A program made the translations under genes and the position numbers. Shown piece after piece: positions 24,549 through 32,517 of a DNA stretch of 36,745 bases (its first letter is position 1; the number at the start of each line of letters is the position of its first letter). Location of the stretch: positions 1 through 36,745 of the forward strand of contig CALALQ010000407.1 of NCBI GenBank assembly GCA_937925595.1, in the 5' to 3' direction. The notes beneath the pieces are model-generated. The model was not told the origin of the DNA, searched no databases, and worked only from the letters and a program-made list of their open reading frames with translations. This DNA comes from an uncultured Demequina sp. Lineage in GTDB: Bacteria > Actinomycetota > Actinomycetes > Actinomycetales > Demequinaceae.

Positions 24549-24635
24549 GAGCCCTCCCCAGGACGCGCCGCCGCCCCGGCTGGGTAACGGCCATGGGGAA
24601 TGCGTACCGGGTGGTCTGGGCGCTGTCAAAAGATA

Positions 24636-24654
24636 CGGCCCGACGCTGTGGCCG
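24636..24654 (-). terminator. GC hairpin with T-rich tail, containing the iterated word
   Basis: On the minus strand CGGCC (24654-24650) pairs with GGCCG (24640-24636) around a 9-nt loop, followed by TATCTTTT. It lies just after the stop of the membrane protein at 24675. The loop and inner stem are one copy of the GGCC(C)GACGCTG word. The five-pair stem is short. Confidence 0.5.
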
Positions 24655-24674
24655 GTTACGCGCGGGTGTTGCGG

Positions 24675-25379
24675 CTAGTTCGCCCAGGTAAAGGTTCCAA
24701 TGACGGTCTTGCCGTCACTTTGGTAGACGGGGACCTCGAACTTGCGCGAGTCGCCTTGGGCCTCCACCGCGTCGACTTCCTTTTGACGGATGTAGCCCTG
24801 CGTGCCGTCGTCCAGGCTCACGTGAACCAGATCCGGAAGGTTGACGCCGTCGTTCACGCCGTATGTCTCGCCGTTAGCGTTCTTGGCCAGAGGTGTCGCC
24901 TTGGTCTGGACGTACCAAGCACGCAGTTCCCACTTGCCCTTGGCGTCGGCAGAAACCGCCAGCGAGCCATCGGTAACGGCATTTACAGTGGTGAGACCGC
25001 TAATGGTGGTGCCGACATCGGCTTTGTCGCAACTCAGCACGACCCCCGCGTTGTCGATGATGTAGGTGCCGGGGCTGGTGCACGTGAACTCGAAGTGGAG
25101 GGCGTTGGCACCCTTGGGAGCGTCTCCAAGAACCGCTACAGCGCGTCCCGTGGTGCCCAGTTCGACCGGTGCAGAGAGCGAAGTCTCAACCTGCGCGCCA
25201 GGGAGGCCCAGGAAGGCGGCAGCTGCCGCACCCATGAAGCCCAGACCGGCTACGGTTCCGACCCCAATGAACACTGTGCGGCGATAGTTGCTGCGAGCGC
25301 GCGAGCGCCCCGGCTTCGCCTGCTCCAGGAGCGTGCGCCGCAGTGCGGCCGCAAACTCCGGATCCATGTGGCTGTTCAT
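24675..25379 (-). CDS. Membrane protein coupled to ECF sigma factor, GETYG-type surface domain
   Basis: A 234-residue protein with a 35-residue basic cytoplasmic N-terminus (MNSHMDPEFAAALRRTLLEQ), one transmembrane helix at about 37-58 and an exported domain. The last 75 residues (NANGETYGVNDGVNLPDLV, GYIRQKEVDAVE, VPVYQSDGKTVIGTF) match the secreted protein at 26055-26540. The ATG overlaps the sigma factor stop (ATGA) and GGGGGAGG lies 7 nt upstream, so production is tightly coupled. That arrangement is typical of sigma/anti-sigma pairs, but the N-terminus has no recognisable anti-sigma (zinc or ASD) motif, so a sensor role is inferred. Confidence 0.78.
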   Translation of the reverse strand: MNSHMDPEFAAALRRTLLEQAKPGRSRARSNYRRTVFIGVGTVAGLGFMGAAAAAFLGLPGAQVETSLSAPVELGTTGRAVAVLGDAPKGANALHFEFTCTSPGTYIIDNAGVVLSCDKADVGTTISGLTTVNAVTDGSLAVSADAKGKWELRAWYVQTKATPLAKNANGETYGVNDGVNLPDLVHVSLDDGTQGYIRQKEVDAVEAQGDSRKFEVPVYQSDGKTVIGTFTWAN

Positions 25380-25969
25380 AGTGTGTCCTCCCCCTCGGGT
25401 GGCAATGCCGCGAACCCTGGCGCAAAGTCTCTGATGAATGCTCTGGCCCTTGAGAGGCGAGTCTTCGCCGCCCCCACTGTCAGGCCCACAGCCTCCGCAG
25501 CGTCGGCGATAGGCAGGCCGTCGACCGCGGTCAGAATGAGAAGTGAAAAGGTGTCTGGGCGGAGCTTGCGCATGGCTGCCGCAATCTCCGGATCGATCGC
25601 ATTGAGTAGGTCGGCGCGAGCGAACGCGCTGCTCTCTGCGGACTGCGCGGCAGGGCCGCGGGGCAGGTTCGCCAGCAGTGACTGGTATCGGCTGGATGAT
25701 CGCTTGATGTTGCGGGACGCGTTGCCGGTGGTCACGAGCAGCCAAGGCAGCACGCTCCCACCGACAACGCGGACCGATGCGCGACGCCGCCATAGTTCCA
25801 AGAACGCGATGGCGGTCGCGTCTTGGGCGTCATGCGGGTCTGCGAGCAACCACAGAGCACGTGTGTACACGCGCTCGTGATGACGGTCGAAGATCTCCCC
25901 CAGAGCGCGCTCGTCCCCGGCCCTGGCGGAGGCCCATAGGTCGAGTTCGCTCACCACGTCGACTGTCAC
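25376..25969 (-). CDS. ECF-type RNA polymerase sigma factor
   Basis: A 197-residue extracytoplasmic-function sigma factor. Region 2 spans about residues 10-75 (GDERALGEIFDRHHERVYTRALWLLADPHDAQDATAIAFLELWRR), and region 4 lies at about 130-185 (AMRKLRPDTFSLLILTAVDGLPIADAAEAVGLTVGAAKTRLSRAR), with the DNA-reading helix. It directs transcription in response to an envelope signal, controlled by the coupled membrane protein. The start is uncertain: GTG at 25969 has no ribosome site, and in-frame GTGs at 25957 and 25954 are alternatives. A hairpin terminator separates it from the upstream secreted-protein genes, so it has its own promoter. Confidence 0.9.
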   Translation of the reverse strand: MTVDVVSELDLWASARAGDERALGEIFDRHHERVYTRALWLLADPHDAQDATAIAFLELWRRRASVRVVGGSVLPWLLVTTGNASRNIKRSSSRYQSLLANLPRGPAAQSAESSAFARADLLNAIDPEIAAAMRKLRPDTFSLLILTAVDGLPIADAAEAVGLTVGAAKTRLSRARAFIRDFAPGFAALPPEGEDTL

Positions 25970-26010
25970 ACTAGTAAATGTCCGGCTAGGGGCTGGAAGT
26001 TACGCGGAAA

Positions 26011-26044
26011 CGCGCGGGTGCGGTCGTGCGACCGCCCCGCGCGC
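26011..26044 (-). terminator. Strong hairpin terminator upstream of the sigma gene
   Basis: GCGGTCG pairs exactly with CGACCGC around a 2-nt loop, extended by further GC pairs with one mismatch and one bulge over 26011-26044; TTTCC follows on the minus strand. It lies just after the stop at 26055 and isolates the sigma factor operon. Confidence 0.6.
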
Positions 26045-26054
26045 CCCCCGTGTG

Positions 26055-26540
26055 TCACCTAGCCTCGACTGCCTCTGCTGGAGCCTCAGGATTGGTGATC
26101 TCGAAGACACCGATCACAGTGCGGCCGTCAGAGAGATAGACAGGGATGGTGGTCACGCGCTCGGACTGCGTGGCTTTGAGCTTGGAGGTCCAAGCACGGG
26201 CCTCCGCCGGGGCGCTGATGTCTGCGCCCGATGCCGCGTCGAGCTCGGAAGCGCGAACGTAGCCGGTCTTGCCGTTGGTCGCCTCGGCGAGGATCAGGTC
26301 GGGCTCGTCAGCGGGATCCACGACGGCCATCGCTGACCCGTAGGTCTCGCCGCGCGCGTTCTCCATGAACTTGGGAGTCGTGACCTTGAGAGCGGGCGCG
26401 CCGGCGGCGGGGCTGGGCACCGCTTCGGGAGCCGTCGTACCCGTTGCGGCACCGGCACCGGCCAGGACACCTGCGATAGCGACGCCAACGAAGGCCGCTC
26501 CAGCGGCAGCGACGCGGAAGGTCTTTCGAGAGTTCGTCAT
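26055..26540 (-). CDS. Secreted or anchored GETYG-domain protein
   Basis: A 161-residue exported protein. The N-terminus is basic then hydrophobic (KTFRVAAAGAAFVGVAIAGVLAGAGA), a signal peptide or anchor. The domain matches the sigma-linked membrane protein in order: NARGETYG, PDLILAEATNGKTGYVRASELD, then IPVYLSDGRTVIGVF. Similar segments occur at the ends of Gram-positive membrane proteins; I know no activity. AGGAG is 7 nt before the ATG at 26540. The preceding secreted gene ends 11 nt away, so the two form an operon. The pairing with the sigma locus suggests both domains sense or bind the same thing. Confidence 0.8.
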   Translation of the reverse strand: MTNSRKTFRVAAAGAAFVGVAIAGVLAGAGAATGTTAPEAVPSPAAGAPALKVTTPKFMENARGETYGSAMAVVDPADEPDLILAEATNGKTGYVRASELDAASGADISAPAEARAWTSKLKATQSERVTTIPVYLSDGRTVIGVFEITNPEAPAEAVEAR

Positions 26541-26551
26541 TGTTCCGCTCC

Positions 26552-27028
26552 TCACGACGTCACGCTGGGGCTCTGGAGCGTCGAATAGGTGACGTAGCTC
26601 GAGCCGTTCCAGTGGTAGGTGGTGCCCTGCGAGTAGTAGGCGGTGCCGTTCTTCAGGTTTGCCGTGCCGGTGTTCACGGAGAACCACGCGTTTGCTGAGT
26701 ACGCGGAGGTCGTGTACTTCACCGCACTCTGGGACACCAGGGATCCAGCACTGGTGTAGAGGCGGGAGCGTGCGCCCATGTTGCCGGACGGCACAGAGGA
26801 GCGGCCACGGACCTTTGCTGTGGCGTACCCGGTGTCGGTCGAGGTAGTCACGTTGACCACGGCCCGGTTCTCGAACTTCTGGCCGTTGATCACGGAGGTG
26901 ATGCCGATCGCGCTGCTCGCAGTGGCCGCAGCGGCACCACCGGCGTAGGCAATGGCGAAGGTGCCCATGAGGGCGAGCACCGCGGCGCCCCTCCTCACGT
27001 GGACAGACGTATCTTTCTTGGCCGTCAT
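26552..27028 (-). CDS. Small secreted Ser/Thr/Tyr-rich protein, unknown
   Basis: A 158-residue protein with a signal peptide (RRGAAVLALMGTFAIAYAGGAAAATA) and a strand-rich mature part of about 120 residues rich in Ser, Thr, Tyr and Asn, without cysteine. It resembles a small beta-sandwich such as those of actinobacterial surface proteins; no family recognised. Ribosome site AGAGGA lies 6 nt before the ATG at 27028. It is first in an operon with the GETYG-domain gene. The 243 bp upstream are AT-richer and probably hold its promoter, but no clear boxes are seen and no other gene is supported there. Confidence 0.75.
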   Translation of the reverse strand: MTAKKDTSVHVRRGAAVLALMGTFAIAYAGGAAAATASSAIGITSVINGQKFENRAVVNVTTSTDTGYATAKVRGRSSVPSGNMGARSRLYTSAGSLVSQSAVKYTTSAYSANAWFSVNTGTANLKNGTAYYSQGTTYHWNGSSYVTYSTLQSPSVTS

Positions 27029-27271
27029 AGGGTTCCTCTCAGCTGTTCCGCCAAACGGGGATTGGCTCTCAAACTAGGGCAATCGTTTGCCCCGAAACCC
27101 TCAGATGGTGCACAAAGTGAGAAGAGTGACAGCGTGTAACCTTTTCGGGTTTTGCGTGAACACGCATCGCGCGGCGGTCGCGCCCCCAGGCTCCCCGACG
27201 CTCACCACCACCCTGGCACCTACCAGGCCAAAGCGCTCGTCGAACAGCCAAACGCGCCTGCGGGAGTGCTC

Positions 27272-27922
27272 CTAGGGGAACGTCGTCCGCTCGGGGAAGA
27301 TGTCGTACTCCCCGCCTTCGCGGCACTGGTCTGAGGTGTAGTCGGACCGCATCCGCGGGTACACCTCGTCGAAGTACCGCTTCTGCAGGTACCGAGCCTG
27401 GCCCTCGTTCGCCCCAAGCTTCATCGCGACCAAGTGGTTGAGCTGCACGGCCCGGCATTCAGCGTCGGCCTCTGTCCGATGACCCTCGACGTGCATGGTC
27501 TCGTGAGCGATCAAGTGCACAGCCATGATCTGCTCGAGCGTGGGATTCGACTTGTTGCTTGTCGCATACCGCAGCACGTCGCGGCACGAGCCGTTCGCGA
27601 AGATGGCGGTGTAGGGGTCGTCCCAGTAGACGAAGCCGTCATACGTGCCCAGGTTGAAGAACGCTTCGGAGAACCGCTGGCAGTCAGCGCGTGCCTCGGG
27701 GTTGCTGGTCAGCGCGCTCATGCCCTGGGAGACGAGCGAGACCTGGCGGTGGTGGCCCACCTCGAACCATCCGGCGACCAGGGTCAGCACCACGAGGATG
27801 GTCGCCCAGATGGCCCTGCCTCTGCTCGCGTAGAGGTTTCGCTGATTGATGGCGCGCACGGTGGCGCGCAGCGCCAAGAGCAGCAGCACTGCGGTCACGA
27901 ACGTCAGCACACCTACGTCCAT
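27272..27922 (-). CDS. Membrane-anchored protein with HExxH zincin motif
   Basis: A 216-residue protein with two N-terminal hydrophobic segments (residues 3-19 and 38-53) and an exported domain. HLIAHETMHVEGHRTEADAEC (H140, E141, H144) contains the HExxH zinc-binding and catalytic motif; a downstream Glu in EADAE is a plausible third ligand as in gluzincins. Cysteines at 81, 113 and 156 and near the C-terminus may form disulfides. It is probably a membrane-tethered metallopeptidase, substrate unknown. GGGAGG lies 5 nt before the ATG. It follows the dehydrogenase lipoprotein gene by 47 nt, likely the same transcript. Confidence 0.78.
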   Translation of the reverse strand: MDVGVLTFVTAVLLLLALRATVRAINQRNLYASRGRAIWATILVVLTLVAGWFEVGHHRQVSLVSQGMSALTSNPEARADCQRFSEAFFNLGTYDGFVYWDDPYTAIFANGSCRDVLRYATSNKSNPTLEQIMAVHLIAHETMHVEGHRTEADAECRAVQLNHLVAMKLGANEGQARYLQKRYFDEVYPRMRSDYTSDQCREGGEYDIFPERTTFP

Positions 27923-27969
27923 GCGCACCTCCCTCCCTTCGATAGCAATCGGCAGGCGAGGCCCCGCGC

Positions 27970-29301
27970 TCAACCCGGCGCAATGCGATAGACCAACCCC
28001 GCCGCATCGTCGGTCACGTAGAGCGAGCCATCCCCGCCCGGCACCGCGGTGACGCTGCGGCCCCAACGGGAGCCAGCGTCGGACTGGAAGCCCGTGACCA
28101 AGGGGACCGTGGCGCCAAGGGTGGCCGTGGCGTCGGTCCAGGGGCTGAAGTAGACGCCGGGTTCGCGGGGCTCGGTGCGGTTCCAGGAGCCGTGGACGGC
28201 GATGAGTGCGCCGCTCCCGATGGCGCTCTCGAGCGGGGTGCCGGCGGTGAAGCTCAGGCCCAGGGGCGCGCTGTGGGCGGGCAGGCCGAGCATGGTGTTG
28301 GGGAGGGTGGAGCAGTCGAGGCGGTCGCCCTCGGGGTTGTTGACGGGGTCGTTGACGAACGGGATGTCGAGCAGGTCTGGCGTCTCGCGGATGTCGGGAA
28401 CACACAGCGGCCAGCCAAGGTCAATGCCGTCGGTGATGCGAGTGACCTGCTCCACGGGGTTCTCGTTGATGAACTCGGGGATCTCTTTGCCGTAGTTGCC
28501 GGAGTCGTCGCGGTACGGGTACGGCTGGTTGTCCATCTGATTGACGGCGCTGAACAGGGTGCCGTCTGGGGCGATCGCGAGCGCCATGCCGTTGCGCACG
28601 CCGCGGGCGACCATCTCGTTGCCGCTGCCGTCAAGGTTCACGCGCCAGATGCTCGCGCGCTCCGGATTCTGGCTGCGTTCGCTCGCGTCGCGATTGCTGC
28701 CCGAGCCCAGGCTGTAGAACACCGTGTCCCCGCTGATCGCGACGCCTTTGGCGCCGTGGCCGCTCGTGGGCAGATTGTCCACGAGCACGCGCGGGTTGGA
28801 GGCCTTGCCGCCGCTGTAGTCGTAGGCGACGATGCGGTCGCTCTCCCCTACTACGAGGGTGCTTCCGTCTGGGGTGAAGGCGAGGCCTTGAGGGCGGTTG
28901 AGGCCCTCTAGCAGGGCCGACGCTGTTGGGGCTTTGCCTGGCTGCGTTGGCGTGAGCATGGTGACGGTGCCCCCACCTCCGTTGGAGACCAGGAGGCGGC
29001 CGTCAGGGGTCCACGCGGCGAGGCGAGCGCCGGGGACGTTGGCCCAGACTTCGGCGGTCCAGCCTGCGGGCAGGTTGAGGGATTGGCCGCGGGCGGGGCC
29101 GGGGTCGGTGCCGTCGGCAACGGTGAGTTCAACGGGGGCTAGTGGGCCGACGCTGGGGTTGGGTTTAGGTGTGGCAGTCGCGGTGGGCGTGGGGGTGGGT
29201 GGCGCGGAGGTAAGCGTTGGCGAGGGCGCGGGCGGCTCGGGCGAGCACGCCGCGAGCGCGAGGGTGGCTGCGGCGAGTACAGCGGCGAGCCGGAGGTTCA
29301 T
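27970..29301 (-). CDS. Glucose/sorbosone dehydrogenase-like lipoprotein (beta-propeller)
   Basis: A 443-residue lipoprotein: signal MNLRLAAVLAAATLALAAC with lipobox, a Pro/Thr linker to about residue 60, then a six-blade propeller of the GSDH (PQQ-dependent sugar dehydrogenase) family. Recognisable blocks are NRPQGLAFTPDGSTLVVGE, GHGAKGVAISGDTVFYSLGSG, NGMALAIAPDGTLF, IDLGWPLC, ALIAVHGSWNR and YVTDDAAGLVYRI. It may oxidise a sugar outside the cell if PQQ is available; I cannot confirm the cofactor residues. ATG 29301 is 6 nt after TAGCCT (29313-29308). Part of it (28823-28976) is duplicated 2 kb away. Confidence 0.88.
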   Translation of the reverse strand: MNLRLAAVLAAATLALAACSPEPPAPSPTLTSAPPTPTPTATATPKPNPSVGPLAPVELTVADGTDPGPARGQSLNLPAGWTAEVWANVPGARLAAWTPDGRLLVSNGGGGTVTMLTPTQPGKAPTASALLEGLNRPQGLAFTPDGSTLVVGESDRIVAYDYSGGKASNPRVLVDNLPTSGHGAKGVAISGDTVFYSLGSGSNRDASERSQNPERASIWRVNLDGSGNEMVARGVRNGMALAIAPDGTLFSAVNQMDNQPYPYRDDSGNYGKEIPEFINENPVEQVTRITDGIDLGWPLCVPDIRETPDLLDIPFVNDPVNNPEGDRLDCSTLPNTMLGLPAHSAPLGLSFTAGTPLESAIGSGALIAVHGSWNRTEPREPGVYFSPWTDATATLGATVPLVTGFQSDAGSRWGRSVTAVPGGDGSLYVTDDAAGLVYRIAPG

Positions 29302-29353
29302 GTTCTGAGGCTACTTCGTTGCCTGTGGACAACGCCCGTCCGCGGATACGCTC

Positions 29354-29390
29354 GTGATATATATAGATCACCCGCCGCCGATATATACAG
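29354..29390 (+). promoter_or_regulatory. vapBC promoter/operator repeats
   Basis: GTGATATATATAGATCAC (29354-29371) is a 5-8-5 inverted repeat, and GATATATA recurs at 29356 and 29380, 24 bp apart. This AT-rich stretch just upstream of the vapB ribosome site (AGGAG, 29389-29393) is the usual place and form for autoregulation by a VapBC complex. Confidence 0.5.
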
Positions 29391-29400
29391 GAGCCTCATC

Positions 29401-29604
29401 GTGACCAAGACCTTGATTGACATCGACGATGCGGCGCTCGCGGCCGCGGCCAAGGAACTTGGCACCAAGACCAAGGTAGAGACGGTGAACAGGGCTTTGG
29501 CGGAGATTGCTGGTCGCCGCGCGCGCCTTGCGTTTGTGGAGCACATGCGCGTTGCCCAGGACGACCTCGCTGACACGGAGATCATGCGCAACGCCTGGCG
29601 CTGA
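29401..29604 (+). CDS. vapB: VapB-type antitoxin
   Basis: A 67-residue antitoxin. The N-terminus TKTLIDIDDAALAAAAKELGTKTKVETVNRAL is the ribbon-helix-helix DNA-binding domain of the VapB family (type II). The C-terminal ~25 residues (HMRVAQDDLADTEIMRNAWR) should wrap around and block the toxin. The GTG at 29401 has AGGAG 7 nt upstream. The toxin gene follows 2 nt after the stop codon. The complex presumably represses its own promoter at the repeats upstream. Typical size and order for the family. Confidence 0.88.
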   Translation: MTKTLIDIDDAALAAAAKELGTKTKVETVNRALAEIAGRRARLAFVEHMRVAQDDLADTEIMRNAWR

Positions 29605-29606
29605 CC

Positions 29607-30017
29607 ATGTACCTCGCTGACAAATCTGCGTACGAACAGCAACGCCACAGCCCTCTCGCGAACGAGGCTCTGGTGGCGCTAGCGCGCGATGGGCAGCTTG
29701 CGATGTGTGATGTGGTGGCACTCGAGTTGCTGTATTCGACGCGCGGCCCAGAGGACTACGCCGTCCGCAAGGAGGCTTTGCGTTCGCTGCCTTGGCTGCC
29801 CACGACCACGCGCGTGGGCGAGATTGCACTCGCGACACAGGAGCGCCTTGCAGCTCAGGGCCATCATCGACGCCCCATCCCGGACTTGCTCATCGCCGCC
29901 ACGGCACAAGTTCACGGCGCCACGGTGCTGCACTACGACAAGGACTTCGACATCATCGCGAAGGTCACGGGCCAACCCACGCAATGGATCGTGCCGCGAG
30001 GTACGGGATACACCTAG
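29607..30017 (+). CDS. vapC: VapC-type PIN-domain toxin
   Basis: A 136-residue PIN-domain ribonuclease. The acidic metal site is seen as D5 (MYLADKSAY), E40 (VVALELLYS), D93 (PIPDLLIAATA) and D111 (LHYDKDFD), all in normal order, so it appears intact and active. VapC toxins cut tRNA or rRNA; the target cannot be read. It is co-transcribed with vapB. Its last four bases overlap a convergent lipoprotein gene (shared CTAG stops). The pair lies in a segment bounded by a 154-bp direct repeat. Confidence 0.9.
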   Translation: MYLADKSAYEQQRHSPLANEALVALARDGQLAMCDVVALELLYSTRGPEDYAVRKEALRSLPWLPTTTRVGEIALATQERLAAQGHHRRPIPDLLIAATAQVHGATVLHYDKDFDIIAKVTGQPTQWIVPRGTGYT

Positions 30018-30685
30018 AAGCCGTTGATCCCGGCGGCGTCCAAGCAGCCCATGGACTCCCAGTTCTCTGGCGGCGGCTCGCCGCTGGAGCGGTCCAACCC
30101 GATCTCCGAGTAGATGAGCAGTTCCTTGAGTTCGGCGTTGGTCATTGACTCGTCTGCGGTAACGCCGTGATCGGTGAGGCACGCGATGATGATGGGCCGC
30201 GCGCGCTCAAACTCAGTATCGGCCTCCTCCAGCCCCGCAGGCTGCTGCTCGAAGGCCGACTGAATCCAGAAGCTGTACCCCTCAACGCATGCGTCCGCCA
30301 CAGGTTCGAGCGCGGGATCCGCGAGCGCGACGGAGAACTCGATGGGGGCGTACTGGCGGTCGGGGTCGCGCGCTTGCTCCACGTAGCCGATGCCGGCGGC
30401 ATCGAGGCACGCAAACGTCTCGTCCACGGCCGCACGCACGTCGCGGAACTCGACGTATCCCTGCGCGGCCGCTCGTTCGAGCCGTTCCAGCTGGGACTGC
30501 TGGGCGCCGCTCTCCTTCGCCAGCCGCAAGATCGACTCGAGCGGAGTTTCTGACTGCTGGGCGACGGGCGACGCCGAGGCTGATGGCGACTCAGCGGGCG
30601 GTGTCGGTGACGGCGACGGTGACGTGCAGCCAGCAAGGACAAGCGAAGCCGCAACCGCGACAGCACACAGGACCGTTGGTCTCAC
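30014..30685 (-). CDS. Secreted lipoprotein, unknown
   Basis: A 223-residue lipoprotein: signal from GTG 30685 (MRPTVLCAVAVAASLVLAGC), a Ser/Pro linker, then a helical domain with four cysteines (FACLDAAGIG, DACVEGY, IACLTDHG, MGCLDAAGI) that may form two disulfides. ACLDAAGI occurs twice, hinting at an internal repeat of about 90 residues. Not recognised as a named family. The longer frame upstream lacks a signal and overlaps the decayed duplicate, so I reject it. The ribosome site is weak (GGAAG about 10 nt upstream). Its stop overlaps the vapC stop. Confidence 0.75.
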   Translation of the reverse strand: MRPTVLCAVAVAASLVLAGCTSPSPSPTPPAESPSASASPVAQQSETPLESILRLAKESGAQQSQLERLERAAAQGYVEFRDVRAAVDETFACLDAAGIGYVEQARDPDRQYAPIEFSVALADPALEPVADACVEGYSFWIQSAFEQQPAGLEEADTEFERARPIIIACLTDHGVTADESMTNAELKELLIYSEIGLDRSSGEPPPENWESMGCLDAAGINGF

Positions 30686-30814
30686 GCGCCAAGACTTCCA
30701 TACTGAGCCCGGGCCGTCCCCCCGTTGCCAGTAAGCCTGGGAGTGCTTCGCCCGGGTGGCTCGCCAAACTGCACTCTCTCGCCAGTGCTCAAGCGACCGC
30801 CGGTTGCGTAGACC

Positions 30815-30992
30815 TAGGCGACGATGCGGTGGCTCTCCCCTACCACGAGGGTGGTTCCGTCTGGGGTGAAGGCGAGGCCTTGGGGGCGGTTGAGGCCCTC
30901 TAGTAGGGCCGACGCTGTTGGGGCTTTGCCCGGCTGCGTTGGCGTGAGCATGGTGACGGTGCCGCCACTCGAGACCAGCCGGTGGCCGCCAG
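30815..30992 (-). pseudogene. Decayed fragment duplicated from the dehydrogenase lipoprotein gene
   Basis: The 154 bp at 30815-30968 match 28823-28976 with seven mismatches by my count, offset exactly 1992 bp and in the same orientation. They still translate to the same stretch (TVTMLTPTQPGKAPTASALL, NRPQGLAFTPDGTTLVVGE) and end in a TAG. Weaker similarity with a 6-bp deletion continues to about 30992. It has no start of its own and no rest of the gene. It is a relic of a duplication. Confidence 0.8.
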
Positions 30993-31380
30993 TCACGGTC
31001 AACGTCACCAGCCCAGGGCTCACCTCGCCAGTCGAGGTGCCGTTCCCCGCGGAGTACATCGGGGGCACCACCCGTCCCTGCCTGCGGATCAGGAACTCCG
31101 GACTCAGTGCGGCACTTCTCCAGTCTGAGCGACACATGCGGCGTTCCAGCACACGCAAGGAGCTTTTTGAGCGTCCGCGCCGCACGCTATGGCTCCGCGC
31201 AGACCGTTTCGTTACTGCGCACCGAGTGGTGCCGCCACTCTCTAACGCACCCTGCAGTCGAGCGCCACGATCGGTTCTTAACGGCCCGTGTATTCGGCGT
31301 GAGGTGGCGCCCGTGGCAGGAGAGATTTGCATTATCACCGACCAGAGCGACCTGATCGTGCCCGTCGGCACGGCACGGCC
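30993..31380. other. Gap without a supportable gene
   Basis: About 390 bp between the decayed duplicate and the RelA/SpoT gene. Open frames exist on both strands, but none has a ribosome site, a start, a signal or family similarity. A plus-strand frame ends at 31384 overlapping the RelA/SpoT stop. GC and word use look less like the rest of the window. It may be debris left by insertion. Confidence 0.4.
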
Positions 31381-32517
31381 TTAACTCCTCCCAACGTGGG
31401 GGGGTGCTCCTCGCGAGAGCTCGCTCGCGCACTTGCCTACCTCGAAGCCAGCCTCGGCGATCCTCTTGTACTTCCGTTCCGACCACTCTTCAAACCAGTC
31501 GAAGTCTGGGTCCTCCGACCACGGATGTCTGGCACTCCATAGCGCGGGACCCACGGCAGCCGCGATGACAAGCTCGAAACGCGTGAGTTGGCCCTGTCTC
31601 GACCCGTAGACGCGTCGACTCAGCGAATCGTGGTCGTACTCATCTAGACATCGATCGACCTGGCCGAGGCTCGAGAAGCCAAGGCGTTTGAGCAGGCGTG
31701 TCGTCCACGCATAGCTCCAGTCGCTCATGCGACCATCAGGTCCGAGGCGCCGGTCGAGGTGGATCTTGAGAGTCTCTGGAGTGATCTCGACGTCGTCTAG
31801 TCGCCCCTCCGCAATCGACTGCTGGGCACGCTCCAAGACCTCTGCATGGGCATCCGCTATCGCCTGAAATTCGCGGTCGCCGATAGCAATCAAGCCAGCA
31901 AGTTCAGAGAACCTTCTCGCGATATCACGCGGCAACTCTTCGACTGACTTGTACTGGATGTCGTGCTCTATCTCGGCCCAAGCATGTTGCAGAATCGTAC
32001 GAACCTGAATCTCTACGACGCGACCGGAGTATCTCGAGTACTCGGTCAATCCATACCGCTTTGGACCGAGATCCACAATAAAGTGGTAACTCTCGTACCC
32101 CGGCGCACCGCTACCGCGCAAGTACGACGAACGGTTGATCTTTTCGATCACCGTGAACTCCTTCTCAATCACATCGCGGACCTTGTCCACGTCATTGAGG
32201 AAGTAGGTGATCACTCGGCATCCGGCGAGATCGTGAATGTCCTTGAGGGGTTCGCGATACTTCGGGTGCTGCGGGTCGGCGTCTGAGCGGCGAGAGGCCT
32301 TTTCGCCGAAACTCTCAGGATCCTTTGCACGATGCTCGATCGAGTGCGGACGGACAGACGCATCGGCCAACGCCGCTTCCACAAGATCTCGAACAACACG
32401 AGAGTAGTCCTCATATAGCGCCCGTAGTTTGGAATAGTCGGCTAACGCTTGCTCGCGATGACTCTCGAAGTCGAAGTCCTCCGCACCAGATTCCTCGGTA
32501 CTAGCCATGTCCTCCAT
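31381..32517 (-). CDS. RelA/SpoT-domain protein (possible alarmone synthetase-type toxin or defence protein)
   Basis: A 378-residue cytoplasmic protein with an N-terminal helix, a RelA/SpoT nucleotidyltransferase domain (about residues 50-215) and an unassigned C-terminal ~160 residues. Synthetase hallmarks are present: DPESFGEKASRRS (ATP side), DLAGCRVITYFLND, GYESYHFIVDL, and VEIQVRTILQHAWAEIEHDIQYKS. There is no HD hydrolase domain, so it could only make, not destroy, (p)ppGpp-like nucleotides or could pyrophosphorylate tRNA as toxSAS enzymes do. The start is uncertain (TTG 32523, ATG 32517, ATG 32508). It is divergent from the NACHT gene with about 200 bp between. The DNA is poorer in GC than its neighbours. 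Confidence 0.85.
   Translation of the reverse strand: MEDMASTEESGAEDFDFESHREQALADYSKLRALYEDYSRVVRDLVEAALADASVRPHSIEHRAKDPESFGEKASRRSDADPQHPKYREPLKDIHDLAGCRVITYFLNDVDKVRDVIEKEFTVIEKINRSSYLRGSGAPGYESYHFIVDLGPKRYGLTEYSRYSGRVVEIQVRTILQHAWAEIEHDIQYKSVEELPRDIARRFSELAGLIAIGDREFQAIADAHAEVLERAQQSIAEGRLDDVEITPETLKIHLDRRLGPDGRMSDWSYAWTTRLLKRLGFSSLGQVDRCLDEYDHDSLSRRVYGSRQGQLTRFELVIAAAVGPALWSARHPWSEDPDFDWFEEWSERKYKRIAEAGFEVGKCASELSRGAPPHVGRS

Noticed and set aside
30993..31384. A plus-strand gene ending at 31384
   Set aside because: No ribosome site, start or recognisable similarity, and its upstream part runs antisense through the decayed duplicate.
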